Source of the DNA: Asaia sp003994335
GTDB taxonomy: Bacteria > Pseudomonadota > Alphaproteobacteria > Acetobacterales > Acetobacteraceae
Length of the DNA stretch: 64,000 nt
Assembly (NCBI RefSeq): GCF_037151175.1
Contig: NZ_JBBCOR010000010.1
Coordinates: 62,001-126,000 of the forward strand
Direction: 5' to 3'
This document shows positions 61,750 to 64,000 of the stretch, in pieces. The notes beneath the pieces were generated by a model, which had not been told where the DNA came from, searched no databases, and saw only the letters and a program-made list of their open reading frames with translations. The position numbers and the translations under genes were made by a program. Every line of letters starts with the position of its first letter. Positions within the stretch are counted from its first letter, which is position 1.

Positions 61750-63266
61750 AAACCCGACGCTACGCGGATCATGAGGTCGTTGATGTTGTCGTTGTGGGCA
61801 CTGGTGCCGGGGGGGCACCACTGCTTGCAGAGCTGGCCCGTGCCGGGATGAAAGTGGTGGCTCTGGAAGCAGGGCCACGTTTCGATCCGAAGCAGCATAC
61901 GCCCGATGAGGCAACCGCTTCGGAAATCTACTGGCTGGAGGAGCGCCTTTCTGGTGGGGCAAATCCCATGGCGTTCGGCGGTAATAACAGCGGGACCGGC
62001 ATCGGGGGATCGATGCTTCATTTTGGCGCTTTCATGCCGCGTATCGACGCACGTGACATGCGATTGCACACGGAAACAGGCAAAGGTGTGGACTGGCCTT
62101 TCGATTTCGGCACCCTCCTGCCGTATATCGAGCGGGTCGAGCGCGAGATCGGGGTATCAGGACCCGAGAATTATCCCTGGGACCCGTCCCGTCGCTATGC
62201 CTATCCGCCGCCGCAGCGTAATGGCGCGGCTCAGGCCATGGCGCGGGGCTGTGAAGCGCTTGGCATCCGCAGCGCGGATGGACCGACGGCGCTGATCACC
62301 CGTGACTGGGGTGATCGCAAGGCCTGCGTCGGCTGCGGTGCGTGTCATCAGGGTTGTCGCAATGGTGCCAAGTCGGGCACGGATGTGACCTATCTTCCCG
62401 TTGCGGCGTCAGCCGGGGCCGATATCCGGCCCAATTGCTTCGTTCACGGTATCGAGCGTGACGGCGCAGGTCGCGTGACCGGCGTGGTGTATCGGGAAAA
62501 CGGCGAGGATCGCAAACAGCGATGCGGGGCGCTGGTTCTGGCCGCGGGTGCGGTAGAGACCGCCCGTCTGCTGCTTCATACCGGGTTGTGCAACCGGAGC
62601 GGTCAGGTCGGGCGCAACTATATGGCGCATATCTCGACGCAGGTCTGGGGGCGATTTGACGAAATCATCAGGCCTAACAAGGGCTATCCCTCGCTCACTA
62701 TTACAGAAGATATGATGCGGCCACGGGACGCCGATTTTGCGGGTGGTTATCTCATCCAGTCCTTGGGCATGATGCCGCTGACCTGGGCGACCGGTGTCGC
62801 GCGCGGGCGTGGTCTGTGGGGTGACTCGCTGGCGCGTTACCTGCGTCAGTACAATTTCATGGCGGGGCTGGGGGCGCATGGCGACTGCCTGCCAAATGAC
62901 GATAATCTCGTGACGCTCTCGGATGAGAAGGGGCGGGCCGGTGTGCCCAAGCCGAAGATCACCTTCAGCTATGGCCCGAACGAGCAGGCGATGCATGAGC
63001 ATATGGCGCGTACGATGACGGCCATCTGGGAAGCGGCTGGGGCGCGAGATATCTGGGCGATGGATCGTGCGGCCCACATGATCGGGACCTGCCGTATGGG
63101 TGCGGACCCCGATCATTCGGTGGTCGACCCCTTCGGACGCAGCCACGACATTGAAAATCTGTGGATCAGCGATCACTCGATCTTCCCGAGTGCAACGGCG
63201 GCTAACCCGGCGCTGGCGATCATGGCGCTGAGTTTGAGAACGGCGGACGCGCTCAAGGCGCACTGA
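61746..63266 (+). CDS. GMC-type FAD-dependent dehydrogenase
   Basis: The 506-residue flavoprotein has the FAD fold VVVVGTGAGGAPLLAELARAG, the GGNNSGTGIGGSMLHFGAF region, a cysteine-rich CVGCGACHQGC like the iron-sulfur motif of FAD glucose and sorbitol dehydrogenases, and HMIGTCRMG with the catalytic His, plus ANPALAIMALSL. It resembles sorbitol/gluconate/alcohol dehydrogenases of acetic acid bacteria. It is coupled to the small subunit gene but no cytochrome c gene follows, so the electron acceptor is unclear. Substrate is unknown. Confidence 0.85.
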   Translation: MKTRRYADHEVVDVVVVGTGAGGAPLLAELARAGMKVVALEAGPRFDPKQHTPDEATASEIYWLEERLSGGANPMAFGGNNSGTGIGGSMLHFGAFMPRIDARDMRLHTETGKGVDWPFDFGTLLPYIERVEREIGVSGPENYPWDPSRRYAYPPPQRNGAAQAMARGCEALGIRSADGPTALITRDWGDRKACVGCGACHQGCRNGAKSGTDVTYLPVAASAGADIRPNCFVHGIERDGAGRVTGVVYRENGEDRKQRCGALVLAAGAVETARLLLHTGLCNRSGQVGRNYMAHISTQVWGRFDEIIRPNKGYPSLTITEDMMRPRDADFAGGYLIQSLGMMPLTWATGVARGRGLWGDSLARYLRQYNFMAGLGAHGDCLPNDDNLVTLSDEKGRAGVPKPKITFSYGPNEQAMHEHMARTMTAIWEAAGARDIWAMDRAAHMIGTCRMGADPDHSVVDPFGRSHDIENLWISDHSIFPSATAANPALAIMALSLRTADALKAH

Positions 63267-63385
63267 CCGGAACAGCGATCGAGCGGGCGGTACATAGGTC
63301 GGAGAGGAGGTCTTTATGGCCCCCTTTGTCCGACCTGCTGGACTGGCGTGATCCTCAGGACTTCGAGGCGCTTGCCCTGTCAGAG

Positions 63386-64000
63386 TCAGGCCTGACGGTT
63401 TTCTATAAGGGAACGACGTATACGACGACCGCGAGAGATGGTCTCGACGATGGTGTGCTCGTCGCCGTCGCGTATGGCCTGTGCCATGGCGGCGGCATCC
63501 TGACTGAACCGGTCGAGCACACTGAGTAGTGCATCGCTGTTGTTCAGGAAGATATCGCGCCACATCGTCGGATCGGATGCCGCGATACGGGTGAAATCGC
63601 GGAAGCCGGAGGCGGCGAAGTCCAGCACCTCGGAGCGCATATCCTCGGCAAGCGTATCTGCCGTGCCGCAGATAGTGAAGGCGATCAGATGGGGCAGATG
63701 GCTGACCATCGCACAGATCGTGTCGTGGTGATCCACATCCATAACACGGATACGCGCACCCATGGCGCGCCAGAACGCTGAGACGCGTTCTATCTGATCC
63801 TGTTCGATGCCGGGTTCGGGGGTCAACAGGCACCAGCGGTCCTCGAAGAGCGTGGCGAACCCCGCATCCGGGCCAGAATGCTCGGTACCCGCCATGGGGT
63901 GGGCAGGAATATAGCTGATATCGTTGCGTAGGTGCGGGGTAAGGGCATCGACCACGCTCCGACGTGTGGAGCCGACATCGGTCAGAATGGCTCCCGGCTT
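63386..64000 (-). CDS. tyrA: Prephenate/arogenate dehydrogenase, C-terminal part
   Basis: The frame is open to the right edge (204 codons plus stop), starting with AILTDVGSTRRSVVDAL, so the NAD-binding N-terminus lies outside. The family blocks YIPAHPMAGTEHSGPDAGFATLFEDRWCLLTP and MDVDHHDTICAMVSHLPHLIAFTI, with FRDFTRIAASDPTMWRDIFLNN, mark TyrA-type dehydrogenases of tyrosine synthesis. Its 3' end is 119 bases from the GMC gene, convergent. Confidence 0.92.
   Translation of the reverse strand, partial: KPGAILTDVGSTRRSVVDALTPHLRNDISYIPAHPMAGTEHSGPDAGFATLFEDRWCLLTPEPGIEQDQIERVSAFWRAMGARIRVMDVDHHDTICAMVSHLPHLIAFTICGTADTLAEDMRSEVLDFAASGFRDFTRIAASDPTMWRDIFLNNSDALLSVLDRFSQDAAAMAQAIRDGDEHTIVETISRGRRIRRSLIENRQA

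Noticed and set aside
62409..63833. Minus-strand open frame of 474 codons overlapping the GMC and tyrA genes
   Set aside because: It is in a different frame from tyrA and lacks motifs; both flanking genes are credible.
1..64000. Search for CRISPR arrays, insertion sequences and phage genes
   Set aside because: No spaced direct repeats, transposase-like motifs or terminal inverted repeats were seen by reading.

Overview
The window looks like a chromosomal segment of an acetic acid bacterium (Acetobacteraceae, Alphaproteobacteria), roughly 60% GC by eye. The main pointers are an sldBA-type PQQ polyol dehydrogenase, a GMC flavoprotein paired with a gluconate-2-dehydrogenase-subunit-3-like protein, a 2,5-diketogluconate-reductase-like aldo/keto reductase, and alphaproteobacterial gene order such as infA-maf-RNase E/G-yacG-tRNA-Phe. 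I cannot fix the genus; Asaia- or Gluconobacter-like is a guess. No insertion sequence, phage or CRISPR array was seen.

Layout. 1-7.6 kb: a TonB-dependent receptor cut by the left edge, a YeiH-type permease, OmpW and a divergent FNR-like regulator sharing a near-perfect FNR box, then murA, a small envelope protein and an aldo/keto reductase. 7.8-12.2 kb: hisG-hisD, then infA-maf-RNase E/G-yacG and tRNA-Phe. 12.2-17.2 kb is accessory: a DUF805 protein, a LysR/bicupin divergent pair and an SDR/AraC divergent pair. 17.2-24.3 kb: dsbD and hrpB (divergent), dcd, and an operon of a GT4 glycosyltransferase, a 64-residue protein and an ABM-fold protein. 24.6-32.7 kb: sldBA, a LysR regulator and a divergent MFS/HlyD/OMF tripartite exporter.

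32.7-40.6 kb: a large lipoprotein of unknown family, an SDR, a TPR protein, ribokinase, a GT9 glycosyltransferase, thrS and infC. The infC gene appears to start at an AUA codon. 40.6-50.3 kb is the most unusual part. It holds a possible structured RNA, an AT-rich leader, a cysteine-free 796-residue RTX-like secreted protein, tRNA-Ser, lapA-pyrF-trpF, a divergent SecB-like chaperone and a 995-residue protein with N-terminal WY repeats and two degenerate glycosyltransferase-like regions. 50.3-64 kb: an M20 peptidase, pdxA-pdxJ, small exported proteins, a GT2 glycosyltransferase, moeB-dsrE, an SH3 protein, pyk, the GMC dehydrogenase pair and a tyrA gene cut by the right edge.

How it fits together. 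Much of the segment is housekeeping (histidine, pyrimidine, tryptophan, tyrosine and PLP biosynthesis, translation initiation, cell wall). Periplasmic oxidases typical of this family and a surface/glycan module sit between these genes. The best candidate for something undescribed is the 41-50 kb surface module: RTX-like protein, SecB paralogue and WY-repeat pseudo-glycosyltransferase.
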